64,000 nt of DNA from Verrucomicrobiota bacterium (GTDB taxonomy: Bacteria > Verrucomicrobiota > Verrucomicrobiia > Limisphaerales > UBA9464): NCBI GenBank assembly GCA_017309115.1, contig JAFLEF010000007.1, forward strand, positions 62,001 to 126,000, given 5' to 3'. Below, piece after piece: positions 35,565 to 45,132 of this stretch; the first letter of the stretch is position 1; every line of letters starts with the position of its first letter. The position numbers and the translations under genes are program-made. The notes beneath the pieces were generated by a model. The model saw nothing but the letters and a program-made list of their open reading frames with translations. It searched no databases and had not been told where the DNA came from.

Positions 35565-36242
35565 TCAGTTGTTTTGGTTGATGTAGTCGTAGTTCTGGAT
35601 CAGGAGCGTCAGGGACTTGCTGGGGACATTGATCTGGGTGTAGGCCGGATAGTTGAGACCGTTGGCCAGAGATTTGAAGGTTACTGTCACCGTGATCTCA
35701 TCACCTTGGAAGAAGGTCATCACCGTCATCCGCTGCGTCAGGCGAGTGGTCGCCGAAAGGGTCAGGGAAACGGTATCTCCGGGCACCACAACGCTGGATC
35801 CGCTCACCTGCAAGGTTCCATTGGGTCCCGGTAGAATGGGAGTGGTACTGATGAGATTAATGATCTGTCCGGCCGTCGGGAGCGTGTACTGGTGCAGAAA
35901 AGTGCGAACACTCTTGAGATAGCTCTCAAATTGTTCCTTTTCGCGGTCCTCAATCCTTCGCCGAAAGAAGCCCTGCGGAGGAGGATTGCCCTGATCGCTC
36001 AAGAGCGTGTGCTGGGGCTGACCATCAAGTCCCCACGTGACGGAATCGATCCGGGTGTCCTTGGTCACTCCATATTCCGAAACTTCGGTTCGGCAGTTCC
36101 AAGAGTATTGCTTCATCAACGTGGCGTTGTTTTGACGCGCCGCGATGACGGCGTTGGCGAAGGCTTCGTTGGGCACCTGGGCGAGGACACCAAAGGAAGC
36201 CGCGACAGACAGGACCAGGAGGGAATACAGATATCGTTTCAT
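35565..36242 (-). CDS. Exported protein of unknown function
   Basis: 225 residues with a clear signal peptide (RYLYSLLVLSVAASFGVLAQ). The mature protein has ANAVIAARQNNATLMKQYSW, an EKEQFESYLKSV helix and a beta-rich C-terminal half (TVSLTLSATTRLTQRMTVMT, GDEITVTVTFKSL). No catalytic motif is seen. Verrucomicrobiota carry related short exported proteins whose role I do not know. First of three leftward-or-neighbouring exported-protein genes between 35.5 and 38.1 kb. Confidence 0.65.
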   Translation of the reverse strand: MKRYLYSLLVLSVAASFGVLAQVPNEAFANAVIAARQNNATLMKQYSWNCRTEVSEYGVTKDTRIDSVTWGLDGQPQHTLLSDQGNPPPQGFFRRRIEDREKEQFESYLKSVRTFLHQYTLPTAGQIINLISTTPILPGPNGTLQVSGSSVVVPGDTVSLTLSATTRLTQRMTVMTFFQGDEITVTVTFKSLANGLNYPAYTQINVPSKSLTLLIQNYDYINQNN

Positions 36243-36374
36243 GGAGATCTTGGTTTCGGGGAAAGCAAGGAAACAGGCAAAGGGGCCGAACTCGTCGAGT
36301 CGACCGTCGGCTTTGGGGACGAGGGACGGATCCGACTGGCGGTCGCCCAGGCCAGAATTGGGACAACCGGTGAA

Positions 36375-37121
36375 TCAGGGAACCGGAACGACCACGTAGT
36401 AGGCTCCGTTAGGTCCGGACTTTGCTTGGTACCAGTTGGGACCGCTTTGGTAGTACTCGATGCCGTTCACATTCATGCTAAGAAAACCCGCCGGCAAAGT
36501 GGTCGCGGTGCTCCCGATCGGAAGCGCACCAGGAGCGGCCGGAACAGTCGTCGTTGTGGTGACGGTTGTGGTCGGGGGCGGCACATAAACTCCAGGCGTG
36601 GGATAAACGTAGGTGGGTGACGACACTACGTAGGTGGGCGCGGGGGCGGGTGTCGCGGCCGCAGTGGCCGCCGCACCTACCACAGCTCCAGTGACCACTC
36701 CCGCAGCAAATGCACCCCCGGTGCTGCCGTAGCAGGTCGTCGGCGGAGGATACGAGTAACCGTGGTATCCGTAGTAACTGCCGCTGTAATGATAGGCACT
36801 CGTCGTTCCCGAATAACTCGCATGGTACGAATTGCCATAACTGCCACTGCCCGAGTAGCTGCCGCTATAGCTGCCGTAAGAGCCGGAGCCGGAATGACTG
36901 CCCGAATAGCTCTGGCCGTCGGGAGCCGTCACCGTGGTTGAACCGGAGTGGGAATAGCTTCCGTACCCATTACCAGAGGAGGAACTGGTGTGGGAAACGC
37001 TGCCGCCATAGCGACCGCTGGCCGACGCAGAGCGACTGCATCCCCAGGCCCAAGCTGAGGAGGTGGCCAAGGCCGTCGCTACCGCGGCGGTCGAGAGAAA
37101 CAAAAGAGATCTGGGGTTCAT
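36375..37121 (-). CDS. Exported Ser/Gly/Tyr-rich low-complexity protein
   Basis: 248 residues. A signal peptide ends near AWAWG. Residues 30-125 are a low-complexity region of Ser, Gly, Tyr and His (YGSYSGSYSGSGSYGNSYH), with YHGYSYPPP following. A hydrophobic Ala/Gly/Val stretch (AAGVVTGAVVGAAATAAA) may cross or sit in the membrane. After a Pro/Thr-rich linker the C-terminus reads VNGIEYYQSGPNWYQAK and AYYVVVPVP, like the YY-repeat end of DUF6515-type proteins. It may be a structural or adhesive surface protein. Function unproven. Confidence 0.65.
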   Translation of the reverse strand: MNPRSLLFLSTAAVATALATSSAWAWGCSRSASASGRYGGSVSHTSSSSGNGYGSYSHSGSTTVTAPDGQSYSGSHSGSGSYGSYSGSYSGSGSYGNSYHASYSGTTSAYHYSGSYYGYHGYSYPPPTTCYGSTGGAFAAGVVTGAVVGAAATAAATPAPAPTYVVSSPTYVYPTPGVYVPPPTTTVTTTTTVPAAPGALPIGSTATTLPAGFLSMNVNGIEYYQSGPNWYQAKSGPNGAYYVVVPVP

Positions 37122-37182
37122 GGGAGAATTCCTAAGGGAGTTTGAGAGTTCCGGGGAAGATGAGGTTTTCGGTGCACACCGG

Positions 37183-38088
37183 TCAGTTGATCCGGATCAT
37201 CGTGATCAAGGCCGTATCCGGAAGCGGTTTTCCGTCAGCGATCTGATCCTTGACCTGAAAGGTGATGGTATTGGCGTCCACCCGGGTAACGACCGTCGTG
37301 GCCGACGCCAGGTGCCCCGATTGCAGGACCGAGCGGGACTTGACCAGCCACTTCTGGCTTCCGTCCGGACTCCACACGCTTTCCCCGAAACCCCCGTCGG
37401 GCTCAAAACTCCAGGAACGGATCTGCTTGGCCACCGGGTCCCAACCAATCCGCTGAGTACCGGTGTCCAGAAACGCTCCTTCAGCTTCCACCGCGCGGAG
37501 GGACAGGATGAAATTGCGGTCCGGACTCCACTCGAAAACCACGTGGGCGGCATGGCCGTTGGTCGCCTTGTCTCGCCATTCCCCAATGATCCACTCCAAA
37601 GGACGAAGTTGATCCTGGTGGGTCGGAGGCCAGTAAGGAGCCTCCCGAACGCTGGACAACAGCCACTTGCCGCCTTTCTTAACGAACAAATTGGTGTAGC
37701 GCGCGCGATTGGGCGGCGAGGCTGTGGACGCCATGACCGACGTCACCCCATCTTCAATCGCCGTTTCCGGGGTGGGAAATCGCAACGAACCCACTTCGAT
37801 CCGCAGCTTGAGACCCTGATTTTCCGCAAAGAGATGCTCGAAGTCCTCCTGGATGGCGGCGCGCCCCTTCAACTCCCGTCCGGCCAGATCGGTATAGTCC
37901 CCATCTTCGGTCCAGAATTCCGCCAGCGCCTTGGCGTCGCCTTTGTGGAAGGCGTTCATGAACGCGACAGCGGTTTTCCGAATCTCTTCGGCCTGCGGCG
38001 AGTTGGCGGTACCGGATTCAGCTCCCCTAGCGGAAGGTAGGAGGAGCCAGACGGCCCAGAGGGCGGCGAACGAGAACAGTGATTTCAT
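37183..38088 (-). CDS. Exported SnoaL/NTF2-like protein with C-terminal extension
   Basis: 301 residues with a signal peptide (FSFAALWAVWLLLPSARG). Residues 32-155 fit an NTF2/SnoaL-like (SgcJ/EcaC-type) cone domain: FMNAFHKGDAKALAEFWTED, GDYTDLAGRELKGRAAIQED and KKGGKWLLSSVREAP. The C-terminal part (residues 165-301) is a beta-rich domain (WIIGEWRDKATNG, IGWDPVAKQIRSWSFEPDGG) common behind SnoaL domains in Planctomycetota and Verrucomicrobiota, similar to DUF1579-like lipocalin folds. Ligand or reaction is unknown. Confidence 0.8.
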   Translation of the reverse strand: MKSLFSFAALWAVWLLLPSARGAESGTANSPQAEEIRKTAVAFMNAFHKGDAKALAEFWTEDGDYTDLAGRELKGRAAIQEDFEHLFAENQGLKLRIEVGSLRFPTPETAIEDGVTSVMASTASPPNRARYTNLFVKKGGKWLLSSVREAPYWPPTHQDQLRPLEWIIGEWRDKATNGHAAHVVFEWSPDRNFILSLRAVEAEGAFLDTGTQRIGWDPVAKQIRSWSFEPDGGFGESVWSPDGSQKWLVKSRSVLQSGHLASATTVVTRVDANTITFQVKDQIADGKPLPDTALITMIRIN

Positions 38089-38416
38089 GAAGCGCTAAGC
38101 CAACGAACCGACCGAATCCGCACTGCGGAATGGCAGCGCCCTTCGAAGTCCAGAAACGTCAGCGGCCCTTACAGTATTTCGGCGGAGGCAAGACAGGCGA
38201 CGACAAGATTATTAGACCTTGGTCTAAACCGCATCCAGGCCCGCGGACCGACCGGACACCACCGAGACCAACAGCGACCGCCAATTGACGGTGAGCAGGG
38301 TAACTGGAAGGCTGCCAAAGTGAAAAACGGAAGTGTGAACCAAGGTTGTCCTCAGACGGCTGCAAATCAGCGCCCCAACCCCACCTCGCCCCCTCCGTTG
38401 AGCGAACTCTAAACCC
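38089..38416. other. Divergent intergenic region with an inverted repeat
   Basis: 328 bases between the SnoaL-like gene and the serine hydrolase gene. No gene. The one notable element is the palindrome at 38212-38227, listed separately. Confidence 0.5.
38212..38227. promoter_or_regulatory. Perfect 16-bp inverted repeat, possible operator
   Basis: TTAGACC, TT, GGTCTAA, midway between divergent genes. TAGACC/GGTCTA half-sites occur in operators of some TetR-family repressors (for example NemR, with a wider spacer). No regulator gene is adjacent, so the assignment is a guess. Confidence 0.4.
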
Positions 38417-39796
38417 GTGAACCTCGTTGTTATCATCCTCAGCGGACTCCTGATTCTCGCCGTGAACTCCCCACGCGCTCAGGCTGCCTCCCCGTTGGAA
38501 GTCGCCCTGCTCCGGGCAGTCCGCGAGGCACGCTTTGATCAGGTGCTCGATTTCGGTCCGTCCAATGAGGATGCCGTCCAACCCGTCTTGCCCAAGACGA
38601 TCTCGCACGTGCCCAACGTGGACATCGCGGTCATTCAACTCGACGCCCAAGGGAAGGTCGTGTCGTACGCCAACGTGCTGTTGTCCCGGGATTATCCCGA
38701 AGGCGTGATTGTCCCGGTCGATTTGGACCACGGCGCGGCTTCGGTCCGATTTCGGCGGTGGGACATCGACCGGTGGAACGGAGGCACCTTCAAACCGGGC
38801 GAATCCACGCCTACCACCCCCAAAGGTTGGACCAATCAGCCGCCGCTGACCGACCACGATGATCTGGTTCCGGGACGCACCAATAGTTCTCTCCAGTTCA
38901 TGGCGCCCTATCCCGCGTCGCTCTTCAAACTGCTCGTCGCGGTTCACGTGCTGCGCATGGTGGATTCCGGCACGCTGACCCTCGACACGCCGTACACGTT
39001 CTCCGTAGCGAACCAGAAGGACGAGACCCGCCCGGTTCGAGCCTGGCTGGATCCCATGATCACCCAATCCGACAATCGCTCCACGCAGGCCTTGCTCCAA
39101 CTGCTGCACCGCGCCTCCCACATCGAGACCATGAACCGGGAGTTCCGTGACCTGGGATTGGGGACGCTGCAAATCAACGGCACCCGCGTGGAGGACGGCC
39201 GGAACTGGCAGACGGATCGAATTCACATGACCGCCTTTGACACCGCGCGACTGCTGCTGCTGATCGAAGGTCCGCCGGGCGACTTGTGGCGCGCTCCCGA
39301 TGGACGATCCGTGACCGCGCAGTTTCTCAGCGACTCGAGTCGGGGCGTTCTCAAGCAACTCTTGCTCGAACAAGGACTGAACGAAGCACTGTCCACCGCC
39401 AATCTGGCGGGAGTGCGCCACGTCCGCCCGGGAATCCCCTCGCAGATTGCGGCGCGTTGGATCAATCCGACCAACGGGACCGTCGTCGTGGATGGCGTGA
39501 ATTTCGGAGCCGATGTCCGGCCCAGCAACGCCGTGGCAGAAGTCACCTTCGCTCACAAGACCGGTCTCACCTACAACTACGCGTCCGACGCCGGCATCGT
39601 TACATCCCTGCCCGGAAAACCATTTCGACGCTACCTGATCGCGTTCTTCAGCAATGTCGGCTACCGCTACGTGGACGAGGTTTTTGCCGATCGGACCCGT
39701 GGACCCTATGCGGATCCAGTCAGCCCGATCAGTTACACCCAACGCATCCCCGCATTGGGCAAGGCCATCGACGACGCCCTTTGCGGGCAACGCTGA
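38417..39796 (+). CDS. Exported serine hydrolase, class A beta-lactamase-like
   Basis: 459 residues from a GTG at 38417, with a signal peptide (LVVIILSGLLILAVNSPRAQA). The penicillin-binding/beta-lactamase motifs are complete: S-x-x-K in YPASLFKLL (Ser168, Lys171), SDN in TQSDNRST (Ser218-Asn220) and KTG in FAHKTGLTYN (Lys381-Gly383). The order and spacing fit a class A beta-lactamase-like (Beta-lactamase2) fold. It is longer than true class A enzymes, with a 140-residue N-terminal part. It may be a D,D-peptidase or esterase-like enzyme; resistance function cannot be inferred. Confidence 0.82.
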   Translation: MNLVVIILSGLLILAVNSPRAQAASPLEVALLRAVREARFDQVLDFGPSNEDAVQPVLPKTISHVPNVDIAVIQLDAQGKVVSYANVLLSRDYPEGVIVPVDLDHGAASVRFRRWDIDRWNGGTFKPGESTPTTPKGWTNQPPLTDHDDLVPGRTNSSLQFMAPYPASLFKLLVAVHVLRMVDSGTLTLDTPYTFSVANQKDETRPVRAWLDPMITQSDNRSTQALLQLLHRASHIETMNREFRDLGLGTLQINGTRVEDGRNWQTDRIHMTAFDTARLLLLIEGPPGDLWRAPDGRSVTAQFLSDSSRGVLKQLLLEQGLNEALSTANLAGVRHVRPGIPSQIAARWINPTNGTVVVDGVNFGADVRPSNAVAEVTFAHKTGLTYNYASDAGIVTSLPGKPFRRYLIAFFSNVGYRYVDEVFADRTRGPYADPVSPISYTQRIPALGKAIDDALCGQR

Positions 39797-39814
39797 GCCG
39801 GGACCCAGCGGACC

Positions 39815-39842
39815 AACCGCGAATGAACGCGAATGGACGCCA
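39815..39842 (+). repeat. Short GCGAATG-type repeat
   Basis: AACCGCGAATGAACGCGAAT followed by GGACGCC, two near-identical units in tandem after the serine hydrolase. It is similar in style to the CAGATT repeats elsewhere. Confidence 0.5.
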
Positions 39843-40053
39843 ATAGGGAATGGGGAGTGGAACAGCAGATTAAGCAGGGGATGCTCCGGTCTCGCCGCCT
39901 CGGCCTCCCCCAAAATCCCTCGTCGCAGGGCCCATCCCATTTTTCAGACGGGCTCTAAGACCGTTCCTTCGAGTTGAGCCTGAGGATTCGGCGCAGGATT
40001 CCTCACTTCGCCAATGAAACCGAGCCGCCTTCGTGTAGGGTTGGCCACAAAGC

Positions 40054-40770
40054 ATGTCATCTAGACCTGTACGCTTCGCGGCCGTTGGTCCCGGGATCGG
40101 CCGAATCCGCTGGGGGTTCTCCGCTCTAGCCGTGATGGCGGGGATGGCCACCAGTCCCGCCTTCTGGGCTCAATCCATGGCCGGGTCGAATTGGGAGGTT
40201 TCGTGGGGTTCCCAAGAACCTCCGGACGTCGACTCCCCTTCGGTGATCTACTCGGTACGGCTCGGTCCGGACGGTTCCTGGTTCGACTCCCAAATGAATT
40301 CCCTCAACTCGGGGTGGATCTCCGCCGGCCCCGGCGATCCCAACTCCACGCTGGGAGGAGGCCTTTATTCGTCACCGAATCGCGGTAACAGCGGCGGCAA
40401 CTTCGTGGTCGTGGGAACGACTCCGGAAGGCGATATCCGCTATGACATTTCCCTGGATCCGGGCGGACTCGGAGGTTTGCCCCCGCCGCCACCGGTATTT
40501 CCTCCCACTCCGCCTCCCACCAGCGCGCCGGAAGTCTTCATTGCCCCGCCAGATCCGGCTCCCGAAGTCCGGGTTCAGTTCGGTGGCGAAGACTGGGTCC
40601 GACTGCATCTGAAGGTGGTTCCCGGGCGAACCTATCAGCTGCTGAACTCCGCCGACCTCAAGAAATGGGTTCCCTTGGACGAACCCTTCCAAGCCACTTC
40701 CGACACAGTGACGGGTGACTTCCTGACAGATCGGCGGCGCCAGTTCTTCCGCCTCGACGAACTCCAGTAA
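40054..40770 (+). CDS. Exported protein with shared C-terminal module, unknown function
   Basis: 238 residues. The N-terminus has a hydrophobic stretch (GFSALAVMAGMATSPAFWAQ) after a basic leader, so export is likely. A Gly/Ser/Asn-rich region (GGGLYSSPNRGNSGGNF) is followed by a Pro-rich linker (residues 148-176) and a final module of about 65 residues: LKVVPGRTYQLLNSADLKKW ... QFFRLDELQ. That ending matches those of the giant LTD protein, the RCC1 protein and the HEASH protein in this window. No catalytic motif. Confidence 0.65.
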   Translation: MSSRPVRFAAVGPGIGRIRWGFSALAVMAGMATSPAFWAQSMAGSNWEVSWGSQEPPDVDSPSVIYSVRLGPDGSWFDSQMNSLNSGWISAGPGDPNSTLGGGLYSSPNRGNSGGNFVVVGTTPEGDIRYDISLDPGGLGGLPPPPPVFPPTPPPTSAPEVFIAPPDPAPEVRVQFGGEDWVRLHLKVVPGRTYQLLNSADLKKWVPLDEPFQATSDTVTGDFLTDRRRQFFRLDELQ

Positions 40771-40828
40771 CGCGCCAGAACCAATTTGACTCGCGGTCTC
40801 CCACGCAGCCGAGCATCGAGGTCCGGAA

Positions 40829-41923
40829 TCAACGTCGGACGCGTCCCACCGGTGAACCGGCCACCAAGGCATCCACTTCGGCGCGGCTCACCAAATTGGC
40901 GTCGCCTTCAATGGAATGCGCGAGGCACGACGCCGCCGCGGCAAACTTCAGCGCCGACTCCGCGTCCTGCCGGCCCGGGGTGTTCCAGCAATAGATCAAC
41001 CCGGCCGAAAACGCATCGCCTCCGCCCACGCGGTCGACAATGTGGGTAATCTCGTAGGGCGCGTAATGGAGGTTCTCATCCACGGGAGCCCACACCGCCC
41101 GACGCGTCCGCGCCTCAAAGAGAAACCCGCCCCAGCGATGGTGCAGGGCCGACAGGGTCTGACGCTGCGTGAGGGCCACCACCTCCAACTGCGGAAAGCG
41201 GGCGATCAATTGCTCGGCCACATCCACGGCGGCCTCGGGATCCGGCCGGTCATCCGACCGCGCCGGAGTGCGGGGACGGATGTCCAGCATCTCGGCGGCG
41301 TCTTCGCGCCCACCCATCAGATGCGTGACGTGCGGCAGCAATCGGTTCATCTGCTGCACGGCCAATTCCCGGGGAGTCAGCTGGCCATCCCACCGCCACA
41401 GCTTGGCGCGGTAGTTGAGGTCGCAGGAGACCGGCAGCCCCAGGGCGCGGGCCGCTTGGGCCGCCTGAAGGTTGGCCTCGGCCGCCGTGGCGGAAATGGC
41501 CGGCGTAATCCCGGTCAGATGCAGCCACCCAGCGTCCCGCAAAATGACCGGCCAGTTGTAGGCCGATCCCGGGGTAACGGACACCGCACTGCCCGACCGG
41601 TCATAGACCACGGTTCCCGAGCGTTGATTGGCCCCCTTCTCCACGAAGTAGAGGCCCAATCGGCCGTCCTTGATTCGCCGGACGTGCTGCGTATCGACTC
41701 CCCGCGCCCGCAGGCTGGCCAGACAGGCTTCGCCCAGTTCGTTCTCGGGCAAGGCCGTCACGAAGGAAGCCGAACCTCCCAGCAACACCACGGAACTCAG
41801 CACGTTGGCCTCCGCGCCGGCGAACTCCACGTCGAGCGTTCCCGGGAGGCACTGACTCAACCGACGAAATCCTGCCGGCGAGAACCGGCCCATGATTTCA
41901 CCAAATCCCACCACCGGCTTCAC
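40829..41923 (-). CDS. kdgK: PfkB-family sugar kinase, probably 2-keto-3-deoxygluconate kinase
   Basis: 364 residues from a GTG at 41923, which overlaps the stop of the aldolase gene by four bases (GTGA). PfkB features are VGFGEIMGRFSP, AGAEANVLSSVVLLGG, PVSCDLNYRAKLW and the catalytic signature IVDRVGGGDAFSAGLIY. It is placed directly after a KDPG aldolase, so it most likely phosphorylates 2-keto-3-deoxygluconate, which the aldolase then splits to pyruvate and glyceraldehyde-3-phosphate (uronate or Entner-Doudoroff type route). The open frame continues upstream to 41998, but only inside the aldolase gene. Confidence 0.88.
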   Translation of the reverse strand: MKPVVGFGEIMGRFSPAGFRRLSQCLPGTLDVEFAGAEANVLSSVVLLGGSASFVTALPENELGEACLASLRARGVDTQHVRRIKDGRLGLYFVEKGANQRSGTVVYDRSGSAVSVTPGSAYNWPVILRDAGWLHLTGITPAISATAAEANLQAAQAARALGLPVSCDLNYRAKLWRWDGQLTPRELAVQQMNRLLPHVTHLMGGREDAAEMLDIRPRTPARSDDRPDPEAAVDVAEQLIARFPQLEVVALTQRQTLSALHHRWGGFLFEARTRRAVWAPVDENLHYAPYEITHIVDRVGGGDAFSAGLIYCWNTPGRQDAESALKFAAAASCLAHSIEGDANLVSRAEVDALVAGSPVGRVRR

Positions 41924-42594
41924 ACCGTCACCTCCAGGGATCGCACGCTCTTCACCAGATCCGTGATGGCCTTGGCCTGATCGCGAATCGTGTCCCAATC
42001 CCCGCGCCGAATCAGATCCCGCGGCGCAATCCAGGATCCGCCGAGAGCGATGACCGACGGAATCTTGAGGAAGGCTTCAGCCAGCGCCTGGGACAAACCG
42101 CCGAGCGGGATGTATTCCAGCTGGAGATGCTCGTACGGCGCAATGACCGTGCGGAAGTTGCGCGCGCCGCCGTCGGTGGTGGCGGGAAAGTACTTGAGCA
42201 ATCGGCAGCCCAGTTCAACGGCCTGTTCAATCTCACTGGGCGAGAAGACTCCGGGCGCGAAGGGGAGTCCGGCAGCCTGGGCGGCGGCGACCACCCGGGG
42301 ATTCAATCCCGGCGCGACTCCGAATTCAGCTCCTGCGTCCAAGACTTCACCCACCTGCTCTGGCCGGAGAACGGTGCCCGCGCCCAGACCGAATTCCGGA
42401 AACGACTTCCGAATGCGGCGCATAGACTCCACCGCCGCCGGCGTGCGCAAGGTGAGTTCCAAAAGATCGATGCCGCCGGCCAGCAACGCTTCAACCAACC
42501 GTTCGGAGTGGTTCGGATCATCCACCATCACCACCGCGACCACGCCCGTCTGGCGGAGCCGCTGCCGCCAGCGCGAAAAGGCCTCAGAACTCAT
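41920..42594 (-). CDS. eda: KDPG/KHG aldolase (2-dehydro-3-deoxyphosphogluconate aldolase)
   Basis: A 224-residue class I aldolase that cleaves KDPG to pyruvate and glyceraldehyde-3-phosphate. Seen: Glu46 in LLELTLRTP, GAGTVL, GVFSPSEI, the Schiff-base lysine Lys134 in LLKYFPATT, and the phosphate-binding SVIALGGSWIAP. The length fits the family (205-225). The stop overlaps the start of the kinase gene, so the two are translationally coupled. Confidence 0.92.
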   Translation of the reverse strand: MSSEAFSRWRQRLRQTGVVAVVMVDDPNHSERLVEALLAGGIDLLELTLRTPAAVESMRRIRKSFPEFGLGAGTVLRPEQVGEVLDAGAEFGVAPGLNPRVVAAAQAAGLPFAPGVFSPSEIEQAVELGCRLLKYFPATTDGGARNFRTVIAPYEHLQLEYIPLGGLSQALAEAFLKIPSVIALGGSWIAPRDLIRRGDWDTIRDQAKAITDLVKSVRSLEVTV

Positions 42595-42660
42595 GCGGCG
42601 AGCATGGGGCGCCCGGCCAGCAAAGTCGATGATCCGGGTGGGCGCCGCGGGAAAACGGGT

Positions 42661-43389
42661 CTACTTGAGGTCCTCACCGCCCAGGCCGCCCACCGTCCAG
42701 TCGAGATTGTAAATCAGAGTCGGTCCGTCTTTGAACGGCGCATTCAGCCGGTCGTATAGGGCGAACTCGGAATGCCCATCCACGAACAAAAGCGACATTC
42801 CCTTAGGACCATGTCCCGAACTGGCCGTCCCCTTCCGGATGTCGTTCCACTTGCCCTTGGTGCTCGCGAAACACGGAGCGATAGCCTTCTTCGTGGGAGA
42901 CTTCACTTCGTTAACTCGGCGAACCACCAGTCGGGCACCGTCGTCCGAATGGTAAAACTGGTTGTAGTAGTAGTACGACGACGGGAACAGCAGCTGGTTG
43001 GTGGGAATGGATTGCGTCGCCTTAGCCCACTCGATGTTGAACCCCCGACCCTGGTCGGCCGGACAGAGAAAGAACGCACGGGAATTCGTGCTGATGTACG
43101 GGTCAATTAGCTTCAATAAATCGACGAAGCCCATTTGGGGCCAGTCCCGACCGGAGTACGGAAACGCATCCCGATTGTCCGCCGTATACATCGAGTAGGT
43201 GATGCCCAATTGCCGGAGATTAGAGATGCAGCGGGCCTGGTGAGCCTTCGCTTTGGCCTTCGCCAGAGCCGGCAGCAGCATGCTGGCCAGAATGGCAATG
43301 ATGGCGATGACCACCAGCAGTTCGATGAGGGTGAATGCCCAAACTCGGGAGCTGGAACCACGCTGGCGAAAGGAGATCCCCGCGATCAT
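42661..43389 (-). CDS. Pseudopilin-like protein (prepilin N-terminal domain, H-X9-DG type tail)
   Basis: 242 residues from the ATG at 43389. The leader is followed by [20 protein letters not shown], the prepilin helix, then [29 protein letters not shown] and near the end [13 protein letters not shown]. It is closely similar in plan to the proteins at 24171 and 53872. It is an orphan: no pilus or secretion genes are nearby. A longer in-frame start at 43503 would give an implausibly long leader. Confidence 0.85.
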   Translation of the reverse strand: MIAGISFRQRGSSSRVWAFTLIELLVVIAIIAILASMLLPALAKAKAKAHQARCISNLRQLGITYSMYTADNRDAFPYSGRDWPQMGFVDLLKLIDPYISTNSRAFFLCPADQGRGFNIEWAKATQSIPTNQLLFPSSYYYYNQFYHSDDGARLVVRRVNEVKSPTKKAIAPCFASTKGKWNDIRKGTASSGHGPKGMSLLFVDGHSEFALYDRLNAPFKDGPTLIYNLDWTVGGLGGEDLK

Positions 43390-43518
43390 GGCCAAACGGT
43401 ACGCAGGTCCCCGTCGGCTGACCAGAGTTCGCTTCGGAATCGGGTCGATCTGGTTGCCGGGGGACCGAAGTGCCATAGGATGGTCGCTCGGCCGGGGAAC
43501 CATTCCCTCCGCTTAGCA

Positions 43519-45132
43519 ATGCCCGCCTCGACTTCCTCCTCATCCCGCACTGCGCGCACCCTGATCGTCGTTCTCGGAGATCAGTTGGATGACGCCTCCG
43601 CCGCCTTTGCGGACGTGGATCCTCGCGAGGCGTTGGTGTGGATGGCGGAGGTGGCCCACGAGTCCACCAAGGTGTGGTCCTCCCGACCCCGAATCGCCGT
43701 GTTTCTGTCTGCCATGCGCCATTTCCGGGATCGACGGCGCGCCCAGGGCTGGCGGGTGCTCTACCGCGAGCTCACGAACAAGGGCGCGCAGTGGCAGGAT
43801 CGCCCTGCCGGAATTCGCGCTTGGCCGGAACCGACCGAAGAACGCCTCGGATCCCACCTCGCGGCGACCTTGGCGGCACTCAAACCGGAGCGCGTGATCT
43901 GGGTGGAACCCGGGGAATGGTCCGTGCGGGAGGAGCTGCTTTCGGTGGTGCGGGCGGCCGGGATCCCATTCGAGGTTCGCGCCGATTCCCACTTCCTGAG
44001 TTCGGCGGCGGAATTCCAACGCCACGCCGAAGGCCGAAAACAACTCCGTCTGGAGTTCTTCTACCGGGAACTGCGGCAGAAGACCGGCATCCTCATGGAG
44101 TCCGGTCAACCGGCTGGCGGGCAGTGGAATTTTGATGCCGAGAACCGGGAGTCCTTCGGCCGCGAGGGACCCGTCTTTCACGCGCCACCCCGAGCCTTCC
44201 CACCCGACTCGGTGACCCGTCAGGTGATCGAGGTCGTGAACGCCCGTTTCGCAACGCATCCCGGAACCCTCACGGCGTTCGATTGGCCGGTGACTCGGGA
44301 GGAAGCGTTGCTGGCCCTCGCCGACTTCATCGAGCATCGCCTAGCGGAGTTCGGCCGATGGCAGGATGCGATGTGGACCGGGGAACCTTGGTTGTTCCAT
44401 TCCCGCCTCAGCGCCGCGTTGAATCTGAAGCTCCTGAATCCGCGGGAAGTCATCGCCGCCGCCGAGCTCGCTTGGAAACAGAACCGAGCACCGCTCGCTT
44501 CCGTGGAAGGGTTCATCCGCCAGATCTTGGGCTGGCGGGAGTATGTGCGCGGCATCTACTGGCGCTTCATGCCGGATTACGTGGAGCGCAACCAACTGGG
44601 CGCGGAACATCCCCTGCCCCGGTTCTATTGGACCGCCGACACCGAGTATCACTGCCTGCGACAGACCCTCACCCAGACCCTTCAGTTCGGCTACGCCCAC
44701 CACATTCAGCGCCTGATGATCACCGGCCTGTTCGCCCTGCTCCTGGGCGTCCATCCCAAGCGGGTTCATGAATGGTATCTGGCCGTGTACGTGGATGCCG
44801 TCGAGTGGGTGGAACTGCCGAACACCTTGGGCATGTCGCAGTACGCGGACGGCGGAGTCATGGCCTCGAAGCCCTACATCGCGAGCGGCAAGTACGTCGA
44901 ACGCATGTCCAATTACTGCGCGGGCTGTCGGTTCGATCCCGCCCAGTCTACTGGACCCAACGCCTGCCCGTTCACGACGTTGTACTGGGACTTCCTGATG
45001 CGTCACGAAACCACGCTGGCGAAGAATCCGCGCATGGGGATGCAGGTGCGAAACCTCAAGCGCCTGAGCCCGCCGCAACGAGATGCCATTCAACGTCAGG
45101 CCACCCAGGTTCGACTCCAATGCGCGGCGTAA
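43519..45132 (+). CDS. Iron-sulfur bacterial cryptochrome/photolyase (FeS-BCP/PhrB-type)
   Basis: A 537-residue flavoprotein of the (6-4) photolyase-like FeS-BCP group, which repairs UV photoproducts with FAD and light. The N-terminus [10 protein letters not shown] is the antenna domain. The FAD domain carries [13 protein letters not shown] and [20 protein letters not shown]. The four cluster cysteines of the group are present: Cys379 (YHCLRQ), Cys467 and Cys470 ([10 protein letters not shown]), and Cys483 (NACPF). The start is the ATG at 43519; the frame is open upstream only through the neighbouring pseudopilin promoter region. It overlaps the DUF2256 gene by 13 bases. Confidence 0.93.
   Translation: MPASTSSSSRTARTLIVVLGDQLDDASAAFADVDPREALVWMAEVAHESTKVWSSRPRIAVFLSAMRHFRDRRRAQGWRVLYRELTNKGAQWQDRPAGIRAWPEPTEERLGSHLAATLAALKPERVIWVEPGEWSVREELLSVVRAAGIPFEVRADSHFLSSAAEFQRHAEGRKQLRLEFFYRELRQKTGILMESGQPAGGQWNFDAENRESFGREGPVFHAPPRAFPPDSVTRQVIEVVNARFATHPGTLTAFDWPVTREEALLALADFIEHRLAEFGRWQDAMWTGEPWLFHSRLSAALNLKLLNPREVIAAAELAWKQNRAPLASVEGFIRQILGWREYVRGIYWRFMPDYVERNQLGAEHPLPRFYWTADTEYHCLRQTLTQTLQFGYAHHIQRLMITGLFALLLGVHPKRVHEWYLAVYVDAVEWVELPNTLGMSQYADGGVMASKPYIASGKYVERMSNYCAGCRFDPAQSTGPNACPFTTLYWDFLMRHETTLAKNPRMGMQVRNLKRLSPPQRDAIQRQATQVRLQCAA

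Noticed and set aside
38417-39796. Calling the serine hydrolase an antibiotic-resistance beta-lactamase
   Set aside because: All three motifs are present, but the length and N-terminal extension differ from known resistance enzymes, and many such proteins are peptidases or esterases.
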